From Desulfovibrio aminophilus (lineage in GTDB: Bacteria > Desulfobacterota > Desulfovibrionia > Desulfovibrionales > Desulfovibrionaceae), in the NCBI RefSeq assembly GCF_023660105.1, contig NZ_JAMHGA010000028.1, positions 62,001-126,000 of the forward strand: 64,000 nucleotides of DNA. The letters run 5' to 3'. Shown one piece after another: positions 17,565 through 25,378 of this stretch (positions are counted from its first letter, which is position 1; every line of letters starts with the position of its first letter). Below the pieces are notes generated by a model. It was not told the DNA's origin, made no database searches, and saw only the letters and a program-made list of their open reading frames with translations. A program made the translations under genes and the position numbers.

Positions 17565-18398
17565 ATGTCCAAGCAACTCACCGCCCCGGACATCCAGGCC
17601 CTCAAGGGCCGCCGCAAGATCGTGGCCGTCACGGCCTACGACTATCCCACGGGCTGCATCGCGGACGCCGCCGAGCCGGACGTCGTGCTCGTGGGCGACT
17701 CCCTGGGCATGGTCGTCATGGGCCTGCCCGACACCCTGTCCGTGACCATGGAGGACATGCTCCACCACTGCCGCTGCGCCGCGCGCGGCGTCAGCCACGC
17801 CCTGCTGGTGGGCGACCTGCCCTTCCTCTCCTACCAGGCGGGCGTGGAGCAGGCCGTGCTGAACGCCGGACGCTTCCTCAAGGAAGGCGACGCCCGGGCC
17901 GTGAAGCTGGAGGGCGGCCGGGCCGTGCTGCCCCAGGTGCGGGCCATCGTGGCCGCGGGCATCCCGGTCATGGGCCACATCGGACTCACGCCCCAGCACA
18001 TCGCCGGGTTCGGCGGGTTCAAGGCCCAGGGCAAGACCGCCGAAGCCGCGCGCATCCTCTTGGAGGACGCCCGGGCCCTGGCCGACGCGGGCTGCTTCGC
18101 CCTGACCCTGGAGGCCGTGCCCCGCGAGGTGGCCCGGCTCGTCACCGAGGCCGTGGCCATTCCGACCATCGGCATCGGTGCGGGGCCGGACACCGACGGC
18201 CAGGTCCTGGTCTTCCACGACCTGCTCGGCCTGTTCGACCGCTTCGTGCCCAAGTTCGTGAAGCAGTACGCCCAGCTCTTCGGACCGGCGGTGGAGGCCG
18301 TGCGGACCTACGCCGAGGAGGTGCGCCAGGGGACCTTCCCGGGCCCCGAGCACACCACTCCCATGGACTCCAAGGAACTGGAACGGCTCACGGACTGA
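17565..18398 (+). CDS. panB: 3-methyl-2-oxobutanoate hydroxymethyltransferase
   Basis: A 277-residue TIM-barrel enzyme that transfers a hydroxymethyl group from methylene-tetrahydrofolate to ketoisovalerate, giving ketopantoate for pantothenate and coenzyme A. The family segments VAVTAYDYPTG, LVGDSLGMVV, GHIGLTPQ, KLEGG and IPTIGIGAG are all present, including the metal-binding aspartates. Length matches the family. The ribosome site is AAGGAG. The next gene begins only 10 bases downstream and is probably cotranscribed. Confidence 0.96.
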   Translation: MSKQLTAPDIQALKGRRKIVAVTAYDYPTGCIADAAEPDVVLVGDSLGMVVMGLPDTLSVTMEDMLHHCRCAARGVSHALLVGDLPFLSYQAGVEQAVLNAGRFLKEGDARAVKLEGGRAVLPQVRAIVAAGIPVMGHIGLTPQHIAGFGGFKAQGKTAEAARILLEDARALADAGCFALTLEAVPREVARLVTEAVAIPTIGIGAGPDTDGQVLVFHDLLGLFDRFVPKFVKQYAQLFGPAVEAVRTYAEEVRQGTFPGPEHTTPMDSKELERLTD

Positions 18399-18408
18399 CC
18401 CGCCGCGC

Positions 18409-19365
18409 ATGGAACTGAACGCGCACGTGCTCTGGAACGGGCTGGCCTGGCCCCTCGTCCGCCTCTGCTTCGCGGTGAGCGTGGGCCTGTTCGTGGGCAA
18501 CCTCATTGAGTCCCTGAACTGGACCCGGGCCGTGGCCAAGGTGGCCGCGCCGCTCATCCGCCTGGCCCGGCTCCAGGACATCTCCGGGGCCAGCTTCAGC
18601 ATGGCCTTCTTCTCCGGCGCGGCGGCCAACTCCATGCTGGCCGAGGCCTACGAGCAGGGCAAGATGACCGACCGGGAGGTCATCCTCTCCAACCTCTTCA
18701 ACAGCCTGCCCACCAACTTCCTGCACCTGCCCACGGTGCTGGCCCTGGCCGTGCCCTTCCTGCGCGAGGCGGCCTTCGTCTACGTGGGCCTGACCGTGCT
18801 CTCGGCGCTCATCCGCACGGCGGTCATCGTGGGCTGGGGGCGCTTCACCCTGCCGCCCCTGCCCGAGGGCTGCGTGGTCTGCCTGCTCAACGACGGCGGC
18901 TTCAAGGGGCTGGGCCCGGCCCTGCGCAAGACCTGGGAGCGCTTCAAGAAGCGCCTGCCCCGGCTCCTCTTCATCACCGTGCCGGTCTACACCCTGTTCT
19001 TCTTCCTCAAGCGCTGGGGCGTGTTCGACATGGTGGAGTCGGCCATGAGCCACAGCCTGCTGCTCGCCTGGCTGCCGCCCGAGGCCGTTGGCGTGGTGGC
19101 CTTCCAGCTGGCCGCCGAAACCACCGCGGGCTTCGCCGCGGCCGGAGCCCTGCTCACCACCGGCGCGCTGAGCGTCAAGGAGATGGTCCTGGCGCTCCTG
19201 GTGGGGGCCATCCTCTCCACGCCCATGCGCGCGGTGCGCCACCAGTTCCCCTACTACGCCGGGATATTCAAGACCCGCCTGGCCGTGCGCCTCATCCTGC
19301 ACAACCAGGCCCTGCGCGCCGCGACCCTGGCCCTGGTGGCCGCGCTCTACGCCCTCCTGGGTTGA
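18409..19365 (+). CDS. Nucleoside-recognition (Gate) domain membrane protein
   Basis: A 318-residue inner-membrane protein with about eight hydrophobic segments arranged as two Gate-like repeats. It resembles the nucleoside-recognition family related to SpmA/SpmB and FeoB membrane parts. Conserved features include NSLPTNFLHLPT near residue 100 and AAETTAGFAAAGALL near residue 240. Proteins of this type are common in sulfate reducers but no substrate is established, and 'nucleoside recognition' is only a domain name. It sits 10 bases after panB without an obvious functional link. Confidence 0.75.
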   Translation: MELNAHVLWNGLAWPLVRLCFAVSVGLFVGNLIESLNWTRAVAKVAAPLIRLARLQDISGASFSMAFFSGAAANSMLAEAYEQGKMTDREVILSNLFNSLPTNFLHLPTVLALAVPFLREAAFVYVGLTVLSALIRTAVIVGWGRFTLPPLPEGCVVCLLNDGGFKGLGPALRKTWERFKKRLPRLLFITVPVYTLFFFLKRWGVFDMVESAMSHSLLLAWLPPEAVGVVAFQLAAETTAGFAAAGALLTTGALSVKEMVLALLVGAILSTPMRAVRHQFPYYAGIFKTRLAVRLILHNQALRAATLALVAALYALLG

Positions 19366-19398
19366 CGCCTCCCCGGACGTGCACCCGCGCGGATCGCC

Positions 19399-19447
19399 CT
19401 GCACATATGTGCAGATATTGGTGCAATAGTTGTGCAACCCATTGCAC
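19399..19447 (+). promoter_or_regulatory. Cluster of GTGCA/TGCAC palindromes, putative enhancer-binding site
   Basis: CTGCACATATGTGCAG (19399-19414) is a perfect 16-base palindrome. A direct GTGCAA follows (19421-19426), then an inverted pair GTGCAA-N4-TTGCAC (19432-19447). The cluster lies 80-130 bases upstream of a sigma-54 promoter, the usual place for an enhancer-binding activator. The same half-site occurs upstream of the sigma-54 promoter at 35.9 kb. Confidence 0.6.
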
Positions 19448-19513
19448 GAACCGTCCACCCTCCTCCGCCGCAATAATTTGTGAAATCCAATGATTCAAGC
19501 AAGAAGCATACTT

Positions 19514-19529
19514 TGGCACGGGGTTCGCA
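19514..19529 (+). promoter_or_regulatory. Sigma-54 promoter
   Basis: TTGGCACGGGGTTCGCA matches the -24/-12 consensus. The GG at 19515-19516 and GC at 19527-19528 are separated by exactly 10 bases, and TGGCACG is the consensus -24 element. Transcription should begin near 19540. Confidence 0.7.
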
Positions 19530-19539
19530 TTTCTTCGAA

Positions 19540-19635
19540 TCGTACAGCACAGCGAGCCTCACCCAGTCACACGTTTCCTTCCCAAACTCCTCTCTCTCCG
19601 TAAGAAGGGGGCCCCAAAAGGGCCCCCTTCTTATT
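19540..19635 (+). ncRNA. Putative sigma-54-dependent small RNA
   Basis: Between the sigma-54 promoter and a very strong terminator lie about 95 bases with no open frame of note. The 5' half is followed by a long unpaired-looking C/U-rich stretch (19577-19600) containing CTCCTCTCTCTCC, complementary to purine-rich Shine-Dalgarno sequences. The 3' end is a 14-bp GC-rich hairpin. This is the layout of a trans-acting regulatory RNA. It lies between two convergent genes, so it is not a leader. The prediction is from sequence only; the alternative is that the hairpin simply ends the upstream panB operon. Confidence 0.5.
19601..19633. terminator. Strong 14-bp hairpin terminator
   Basis: A perfect 14-bp stem (19601-19614 with 19620-19633) has the loop CAAAA. 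The stem ends in TTCTTA followed by TTTG on the plus strand. It can end the small RNA and possibly the efflux operon coming from the other side. Confidence 0.8.
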
Positions 19636-19662
19636 TGTGCAACCAACCCGCGCAGGACCGGG

Positions 19663-21165
19663 TCAGGGGCCGGGAGCGGCCGCCGCTTCCGCCCGGGGGG
19701 CGGGGCGGGGGCCGACGGCCGCGCCGTCCTCGGCCTGGGCCGCGGACTCGGCGGCCCAGCCGCCCCCCAGGGCCTTGTAGAGCGCCACCAGGGCGGTGAG
19801 CTGGTCGGCCCGGCACTGGTCCAGGCTGTCCTGGACGGCGTAGAGCGTGTCCTGGGCCGAGAGCACGTCCAGGAAATTCACCAGGCCCTTGGCGTAGCGT
19901 TCGCGGGCCAGGGACACGCTCTCTTCGGCCGCGCGCTCGGCCTCGGTCAGGGAGACCCGGCGGGCGCTCTGGGCGGAGGAAGAGGCCAGGGCGTTCTCCA
20001 CATCCTCCAGAGCGGTCAGGAAGGCCGCCCGGTAGGCGGCCAGGGCCTCGTCGTAGGCGGCGCGCTTCTGTTCGACGGCGGCCAGGGTCGAGCCGCCGGA
20101 GAAGATCGGCAGCGTGACGCCCGGCACGATGGACCAGTAGCGACTGGCGCTGCTCACGAGGGTCTTGCTCCCCGCGCTCTGCAGGCCCAGGCCCAGGGTC
20201 AGGTCGAAGCTCGGATAGAGGTCGGCCGTGGCCACGCCGATCTCGGCCGAGGCCGCCGCCAGCCTGCGCTCGGAGGCGCGCAGGTCCGGCCGCCGGGCGA
20301 GCAGTTGCGCGGGCAGGCCGGTAGCGAGCAGGGCCTCGCCCGGTTCGGGCAGGGGCCGGACCGGGGCCAGCTCGGCCGTGAGCGTTCCCGGGGCCTGACC
20401 CAGGAGGATGGCCAGGCGGTGCATGGCCTGCTTGACCGCGGACTCCAGGCTGGGGATGTCGGCCTCGGTGGCGGCCCGCTGGGACTCGGCCCGGGCCACG
20501 TCCAGCCAGCTCACCAGCCCGGCCCGCCAGCGCGCCCGGGTGACGTCCACGGTCTGGCGCTGGGCCTCCAGGTTGGCCCTGGCGATGGCCAGGCGGCTCT
20601 GGGACGAGCGCAGGCCGATGTAGGAGTCGGCCACGTCGCCCAGGAGCGTGAGCAGGGCGTTGTGCAGATCCTCCCGTCCGGCCTCCAGGGAGGCCTGGGC
20701 CGACTCCACGTTCCGCCGCGCGCGGCCGAAGAGGTCCAGCTCCCAGGAGGCGTCGAACCCGGCCTGGGAGAGCGTGCTCGTCTTGCCGCTGGAATAGGAC
20801 GCGCCCTCCACGGCGTTCCTGCTCTCCTTGCTGCGGGTGATCGCGCCCGAGCCCTCCAGCGTGGGCCACAGGCCGCCGCGGGCGCCCCGCAGGGCCGCCC
20901 GGGCCTGGACCACGCGCGCCCGGGCCTGCTCCAGGTCCAGGTTGGCGCGCGCGGCCCGCTCCATGAGGCTGTCCAGGACCGGGTCGCCGAAGCCCCTCCA
21001 CCAGGCGGCCATTTCCAGGTTCGGGGCCTCGGCCGTGGCCGTGGCCGCCTCGCTGAACGTCCCGGGGGCCTCGATCACGGGCCGGGCGTAATCCGGGCCC
21101 ACGGCCGCGCAGCCCGCGCAGGCCAGGGCCAGGAGCAGGCCCGCCAGACAGCGCCGGGGACTCAC
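19663..21165 (-). CDS. TolC-family outer-membrane efflux lipoprotein (NodT type)
   Basis: A 500-residue outer-membrane channel. The N-terminal signal ends in a lipobox (LACAGC), and the mature part opens with VGPDYARP, typical of NodT/OprM-like factors. Two long helical repeats (roughly residues 60-250 and 270-460) with alternating heptads form the tunnel barrel. It is the last gene of a four-gene operon (permease, ATPase, adaptor, channel) and starts with GTG inside the adaptor's stop codon. It probably serves this ABC exporter and could also serve the RND pump at 1.6-6.3 kb. Confidence 0.92.
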   Translation of the reverse strand: MSPRRCLAGLLLALACAGCAAVGPDYARPVIEAPGTFSEAATATAEAPNLEMAAWWRGFGDPVLDSLMERAARANLDLEQARARVVQARAALRGARGGLWPTLEGSGAITRSKESRNAVEGASYSSGKTSTLSQAGFDASWELDLFGRARRNVESAQASLEAGREDLHNALLTLLGDVADSYIGLRSSQSRLAIARANLEAQRQTVDVTRARWRAGLVSWLDVARAESQRAATEADIPSLESAVKQAMHRLAILLGQAPGTLTAELAPVRPLPEPGEALLATGLPAQLLARRPDLRASERRLAAASAEIGVATADLYPSFDLTLGLGLQSAGSKTLVSSASRYWSIVPGVTLPIFSGGSTLAAVEQKRAAYDEALAAYRAAFLTALEDVENALASSSAQSARRVSLTEAERAAEESVSLARERYAKGLVNFLDVLSAQDTLYAVQDSLDQCRADQLTALVALYKALGGGWAAESAAQAEDGAAVGPRPAPRAEAAAAPGP

Positions 21166-22226
21166 CCGCCCGCTCCCGCCGGAGTCCCGGCCCCGGCCGC
21201 GCCTCCCGCCGGGAGTTCCGTTCCTCCGGCCGAGGCCGGAACGGATTCGACGGCCGTGGCGTTGGCCTCGGCCTGCATGGAGGAGACGATGGGCCGGGCC
21301 TCGATGAAGGCGTCCACCTGCTGCCCCACGTAGGCCGCTGGCAGGTCCGCGCGGCGGAAGGCGTAGACCACCTGGAGCACGCGGGTGTCCACCTGCTCGG
21401 TGCTGCTGCCGGAGAGCTGGGTCTTGGGCCGCACGTAGGGTTCGGTACGCACGTAGTCCAGGAAGACCTTGAAGTCGCGGTTGCCGCGCAGGAAGGCCAC
21501 GGCCCGGGCCCCGGGCTCGAAGCGCCAGGCGTCGTTCTCGTCGATGTCCACGCGCACGTGCAGGGTGTCCATGTCGCCCAGGCGCAGGAGCGGGGTGTCC
21601 AGGACCCCGGCGGCGGCGTATTCGCCGGGCCGCACGTTGACCTGCAGGATCTCGCCGTCGATGGGCGCGCGCACGCCGAGCAGGTCCAGGGCCGTGCGCG
21701 CGGCGGCCAGGTCGGCCTCGGCCACGGCCACGTCGGCCTGGGCGCTCTTCACCTTGGCCCGGTAGAGGTACATGGCGTTGCGCCGCTTCTCCAGGTCGTC
21801 CAGGCTCACAGCCCTGGGGTCGGTGACGGTGCTCACGAGCCGGTACTGGGTCTCGTAGTCCCGGCAGCTCGCCTCGGCCTCCTCCAGGGAGGCCCGGGCC
21901 TTGGCCAGGGCGGCCTGCTTCTGGGCCAACTCGGCCCGCCGGTCGCGGTCGTCGATCTCGAACAGGAGGTCCCCGGCGGCCACCCGCCGGCCCACCTTCA
22001 CGGCCACGGCGCGGACCACGCCGCCCACGGGCGTGCCCACGGCGATGTTGTCCGAACTGGCCTCCACGATGCCCGAGCCGCCGACATAGGCGGCGAACGG
22101 CGCGCGCGAGGGCTGGGCCACGGGCTGGGCCGGAGGCGTGACGCGCTGGGAGCGCAGGGCCACGGACACGGCCAGGGCCAGCCCGCCGAGGGCCAGGAGG
22201 GGCAGGATCTTGTTGCGCAGGGTCAT
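21162..22226 (-). CDS. HlyD/MacA/DevB-like membrane fusion protein
   Basis: A 354-residue periplasmic adaptor with one N-terminal membrane anchor (residues 8-24). The lipoyl half-motif VGRRVAAGDLLFEIDDRD, a coiled coil (residues 90-165), and the second lipoyl half near GEILQVNVRPGEY follow. It joins the FtsX-type ABC transporter upstream to the TolC-like protein downstream. Its start overlaps the ATPase stop codon by four bases. A Gly/Ala/Pro-rich tail ends the protein. Confidence 0.9.
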   Translation of the reverse strand: MTLRNKILPLLALGGLALAVSVALRSQRVTPPAQPVAQPSRAPFAAYVGGSGIVEASSDNIAVGTPVGGVVRAVAVKVGRRVAAGDLLFEIDDRDRRAELAQKQAALAKARASLEEAEASCRDYETQYRLVSTVTDPRAVSLDDLEKRRNAMYLYRAKVKSAQADVAVAEADLAAARTALDLLGVRAPIDGEILQVNVRPGEYAAAGVLDTPLLRLGDMDTLHVRVDIDENDAWRFEPGARAVAFLRGNRDFKVFLDYVRTEPYVRPKTQLSGSSTEQVDTRVLQVVYAFRRADLPAAYVGQQVDAFIEARPIVSSMQAEANATAVESVPASAGGTELPAGGAAGAGTPAGAGG

Positions 22227-22939
22227 GCGGTGTTCCTCGCGGCGGCCGTCTCGATGCGCTCGATGCGGCCGTCGTCCATGTGCGCGATGCGGTCGGCGCA
22301 GCCGAAAATGCGCGCGTCGTGGGTCACGATGATGAGCGTCCGGCCGTTGCCCGTGGCCAGGGAGCGCAGGGTCTCCATGACCTGCATGCCGGTCCGGTGG
22401 TCCAGGGCGCTGGTGGGCTCGTCGCAGACCGCCAGGCGGGGATCGTGGACCAGGGCCCGGGCCACGGCCACGCGCTGCTGCTGGCCGCCGGAGAGCTGGG
22501 CGGGCAGGGAGCGGACCCGGTCCCCCAGGCCCACCTGGCCCAGGGCCTCGGCGGCCCGGGCCTCGGCCTCCCCGCGGCGCTTCCCGAGGATGAGCAGCGG
22601 GATGGAGACGTTCTCCAGGGCGCTCAGGCTGGGAATGAGGTTGAAGGCCTGGAACACGAAGCCGATGTTCCGGCCCCGGAAGGCCACCCGCTCGCGGCCG
22701 GACAATTCGCGCGGGTCCTGGCCGAAGAGTTCGCAGAGCCCCTCGTCGCGGTCGAGAATCCCGGCCACCACGGAGATGAGCGTGGTCTTGCCGCAGCCCG
22801 AGGGGCCCACGAGCATGAGCAGTTCGCCGGGGGCCGCCTCGAGGTCCACCCCGCGCAAGGCGAACACCCGGTTCTCCTTCGATCCGTAGGACTTGGTCAG
22901 GCCCGCGCAGCGCACGGCCCAGGGCGTGGAGCTGGTCAC
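22223..22939 (-). CDS. ABC exporter ATPase (MacB/LolD/DevA type)
   Basis: A 238-residue nucleotide-binding protein. Walker A GPSGCGKTT, the Q-loop region, the signature LSGGQQQRVAVARAL, Walker B LAVCDEPTSALD and the switch histidine in VTHDARIF are all intact. It powers the adjacent FtsX-type permease, whose gene ends two bases before this one starts. Confidence 0.93.
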   Translation of the reverse strand: MTSSTPWAVRCAGLTKSYGSKENRVFALRGVDLEAAPGELLMLVGPSGCGKTTLISVVAGILDRDEGLCELFGQDPRELSGRERVAFRGRNIGFVFQAFNLIPSLSALENVSIPLLILGKRRGEAEARAAEALGQVGLGDRVRSLPAQLSGGQQQRVAVARALVHDPRLAVCDEPTSALDHRTGMQVMETLRSLATGNGRTLIIVTHDARIFGCADRIAHMDDGRIERIETAAARNTA

Positions 22940-22941
22940 GG

Positions 22942-24105
22942 TCAGCCCTTGAAGACCACGGCGGGTTCGAGGCGGAGCACCTTGCGGATGCTCACCAGGG
23001 CGGCGGCCAGGACGATGAGCAGCACCGCCCCGCCGCTGCCCAGCAGGAGCTGCCAGGAGAGGTCCATGGACGGGCCGTTGCCGCCCTTCATCCCGGCCGC
23101 GAAGGCCGCCGTCAGGCCGGAGCCCAGGCCGAAGCCGATGAGCCCCACGCTGAGGGCCTGGAGCAGGATCATGAGCACGAGCATGCGGCTGCCCGCGCCC
23201 ATGGCCTTGAACACGCCGAAGTGGCGCAGGTTGTCCAGGGTGAAGTTGTAGAAGATCTGGCCCGTGACCGCCGCGCCGATGACGAAGCCGACCAGGACCA
23301 CGAAGCCGAAATTGATGAGCACGTTGGTGTTCTTGATCATGTACGAGAGGGACTTCTCCTTGAACTCCGAGGCGGTGCAGGCCAGCAGCCCGGTCTGGGC
23401 CTCGATCCGCCGGGCAACCAGGGCCGGGTCCTCCCCGGGCTTGGCCTGGGCCAGGACGAAGGCCAGGTTCTTGCGCTCGGTGAGCGCGAAGGACTTGGCC
23501 CGGTTGTAGGTGGTGTAGATGGTCGGGTGGCCCATGAACGCGGGCGTGGCCTTGGCGATGCCCACCACCACGGCCCGGTGGTCGTTGATCTCCAGGATGT
23601 CGCCGACCCGGACCGGCAAGGGCCGTCCGCCGGGGGTGGACGGCGGACGCGCCAGGCGGCCCGTGGCCCCGGCCTCGTCCACGATGATGGCCTCGGGCCG
23701 GCGCAGGTCCTCCAGGCGGCCCTGGACCATGACCGCCGGGCCGCCGATGAGCGTGGCGTCGTCCAGTCCGAGGAGGGTGCAGGCCACGCTCTCGCCGGTG
23801 TCCAGGCGGACCTTCTGGGAGCCCTTGTAGAGCGGCACGGCCCAGTCCACCCCGGCCACGCCGCGCACGCGGTAGAGCTGGGTGTCCTGCATGTTGCGGG
23901 CGTCGTCCACGTGCTTCACCTGCGGGTCCATGACCCAGATTCCGGGCAGGGACACGTCGGTGATGAAGCTGTAGGTGTGGGCCAGCATGGACAGGAGCAT
24001 GCCCGGCTGCTGGATCATGATGACCGAGGCCAGGGCGATGCCGGTGATGATTCCCGCGTACTTGCCGCAGTCCCCCAAAAGCATTTTCCAGGCAATGCGA
24101 AACAT
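22942..24105 (-). CDS. FtsX-like ABC permease (DevC/MacB type)
   Basis: A 387-residue inner-membrane protein with one helix near residues 15-35, a large periplasmic MacB-like domain (about 40-250), and three helices near 262-290, 310-335 and 350-378. This is the FtsX/DevC topology without a fused ATPase. It is first in the operon permease-ATPase-adaptor-channel, which together would form a MacAB-TolC-like tripartite exporter of a lipid, glycolipid, peptide or drug. The 116 bases upstream show no clear promoter. Confidence 0.88.
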   Translation of the reverse strand: MFRIAWKMLLGDCGKYAGIITGIALASVIMIQQPGMLLSMLAHTYSFITDVSLPGIWVMDPQVKHVDDARNMQDTQLYRVRGVAGVDWAVPLYKGSQKVRLDTGESVACTLLGLDDATLIGGPAVMVQGRLEDLRRPEAIIVDEAGATGRLARPPSTPGGRPLPVRVGDILEINDHRAVVVGIAKATPAFMGHPTIYTTYNRAKSFALTERKNLAFVLAQAKPGEDPALVARRIEAQTGLLACTASEFKEKSLSYMIKNTNVLINFGFVVLVGFVIGAAVTGQIFYNFTLDNLRHFGVFKAMGAGSRMLVLMILLQALSVGLIGFGLGSGLTAAFAAGMKGGNGPSMDLSWQLLLGSGGAVLLIVLAAALVSIRKVLRLEPAVVFKG

Positions 24106-24221
24106 GTGGCCGCCGTCCTCCTTGACCGTGACCGGACGGGGGGAGAGACGGCGGCCGGGGGGGCGGCGTTACAGGCGAAGCGGCAACCTACTGGAAGAAA
24201 AGTTTTTTCTTGTGCCCCGGA

Positions 24222-24743
24222 TCAGCCCGCGTCGCGGGCCGCGTCCCCGGACTCCGCCGGGGTCCAGGCCCCGCCCAGGCGTTCGATCTCGCGCAGCAGG
24301 AGCCGGGCCAGGTCCGGCAGGCGGCGGGCCACCACGGGCGTCAGTTCCAGGCCCACGCCGTCCATGTCCTGGGGCTCCACGCCCAGGACCACCACTTCCG
24401 GCAGCGCGCCGAGCACCTCGCAATAGGTCAGGGTGTCCAGGAGGTCGGCCTGGTGCGGGGACTTGCCCGGATCGATGCGCAGGGTCAGGTCCGCGCCCGT
24501 GAGCCGGTAGATGGAGCCGGGCTCCCCGCCGCCGAGCACGGCGTCGGCCACCACCAGGGCGTCGGCCTCCATGATCGGGCCCATGAGGAGCATGCCCTGG
24601 GTGCCGCCGTCCAGGAGCGTCACGTTCTCCGAGAAGCCGTAGTCCCGCTCCAGCAGCTCCACGGCGTGCACGCCCACGCCCTCGTCCCGGCGCAGGATGT
24701 TGCCCACGCCCAGCACCAGAATGCGATTGTTTCTGTTCTCCAT
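24222..24743 (-). CDS. Hydrogenase-type maturation protease (HyaD/HynC family)
   Basis: A 173-residue peptidase M52 homologue. It opens with ILVLGVGNILRRDEGVG, which includes the nickel-sensing glutamate. The second acidic ligand lies in VVADAVLGGGEPG and a histidine ligand in the SPHQADLLDTL segment. These enzymes clip the C-terminal tail of the large subunit of NiFe hydrogenase. No hydrogenase genes lie nearby. The start at 24743 (ATG, MENRN) begins just before the conserved fold; the open frame continues upstream without conserved content. The ribosome site is weak. Confidence 0.85.
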   Translation of the reverse strand: MENRNNRILVLGVGNILRRDEGVGVHAVELLERDYGFSENVTLLDGGTQGMLLMGPIMEADALVVADAVLGGGEPGSIYRLTGADLTLRIDPGKSPHQADLLDTLTYCEVLGALPEVVVLGVEPQDMDGVGLELTPVVARRLPDLARLLLREIERLGGAWTPAESGDAARDAG

Positions 24744-24990
24744 GCGCAGTTGCAGTATACGATTTTCAATTTCGTAGCAATAATGGCGACCAGCTCCCGC
24801 GCGAACCGACCGGTTTTCCGATGTCTCCCCAACCGGCTTCAAGATTTTTTCTAGATTTTTTCCGCGCTGCTTCCCAGTGGCCGTGCGAGCCAGGAACCGA
24901 GCCGCTCAGAGGGCTTTTCCCCAGCTTCTTTGTTAATAATTAATCTTATTATTTCAGACTATTAATGCATAAGATAAGAATCAATCTCAG

Positions 24991-25019
24991 TTGACAAAAA
25001 CACCCTGCCCTTCCATACT
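24991..25019 (+). promoter_or_regulatory. Sigma-70 promoter of the riboswitch-nrdDG transcript
   Basis: TTGACA (24991-24996) and CATACT (25014-25019) are 17 bases apart, in an AT-rich stretch. Transcription would start near 25026, immediately before the riboswitch. Confidence 0.65.
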
Positions 25020-25027
25020 GCGGCCGA

Positions 25028-25208
25028 ATCGGTGCCCGGACGACCTCCGGGTGAAAAGGGAACCCGGCGGAAATCCGGGACTGCCCCGCAGCGGTGAACG
25101 GGAACAAGCCCCCGCTCGAAGGACACTGGCCCCGGCCGGGAAGTCCGGGGAGGAGGAATGCGGCGAAAGGCCGAAGCGCCCGTGAGTCCGAAGACCTGCC
25201 GGTTCCCG
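25028..25208 (+). promoter_or_regulatory. Cobalamin (AdoCbl) riboswitch
   Basis: The conserved order of the B12 element is present: GGTGCC near 25031, GGGAA near 25059, AAATCCGGGACTGCCCCGCA (25070 to about 25090), the CACTGG segment near 25125, and GAAGACCTGCCGG at the 3' end. About 170 bases then separate it from the nrdD start. It should switch off the anaerobic reductase when adenosylcobalamin is plentiful, presumably because a B12-dependent class II reductase encoded elsewhere then suffices. An in-frame extension of nrdD through this element is not coding. Confidence 0.92.
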
Positions 25209-25378
25209 TCCGCGCCCGGCGCGGACGGCGCGGCGCGACGGCCCGAGGGCGGCCGGCGGCGGACGGATCGCCTTCGGCGTCCCCCTTCCGTTGCCCCTTC
25301 GACCTCCCGGCCGGGACCGGCCCGCCGCCCGATACGCAAGGCATCCCCATCGCACGCAACAACCTGGAGCTGTACGCC

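Noticed and set aside
24843-25020. NrdR boxes upstream of nrdD
   Set aside because: I looked for paired ACACTATATAGTGT-like sites in the AT-rich stretch and found none.
25094-25378. N-terminal extension of NrdD by 95 residues
   Set aside because: It would translate the riboswitch and is Arg/Pro-rich; a proper ribosome site lies before 25379 and the conserved ATP-cone begins soon after.
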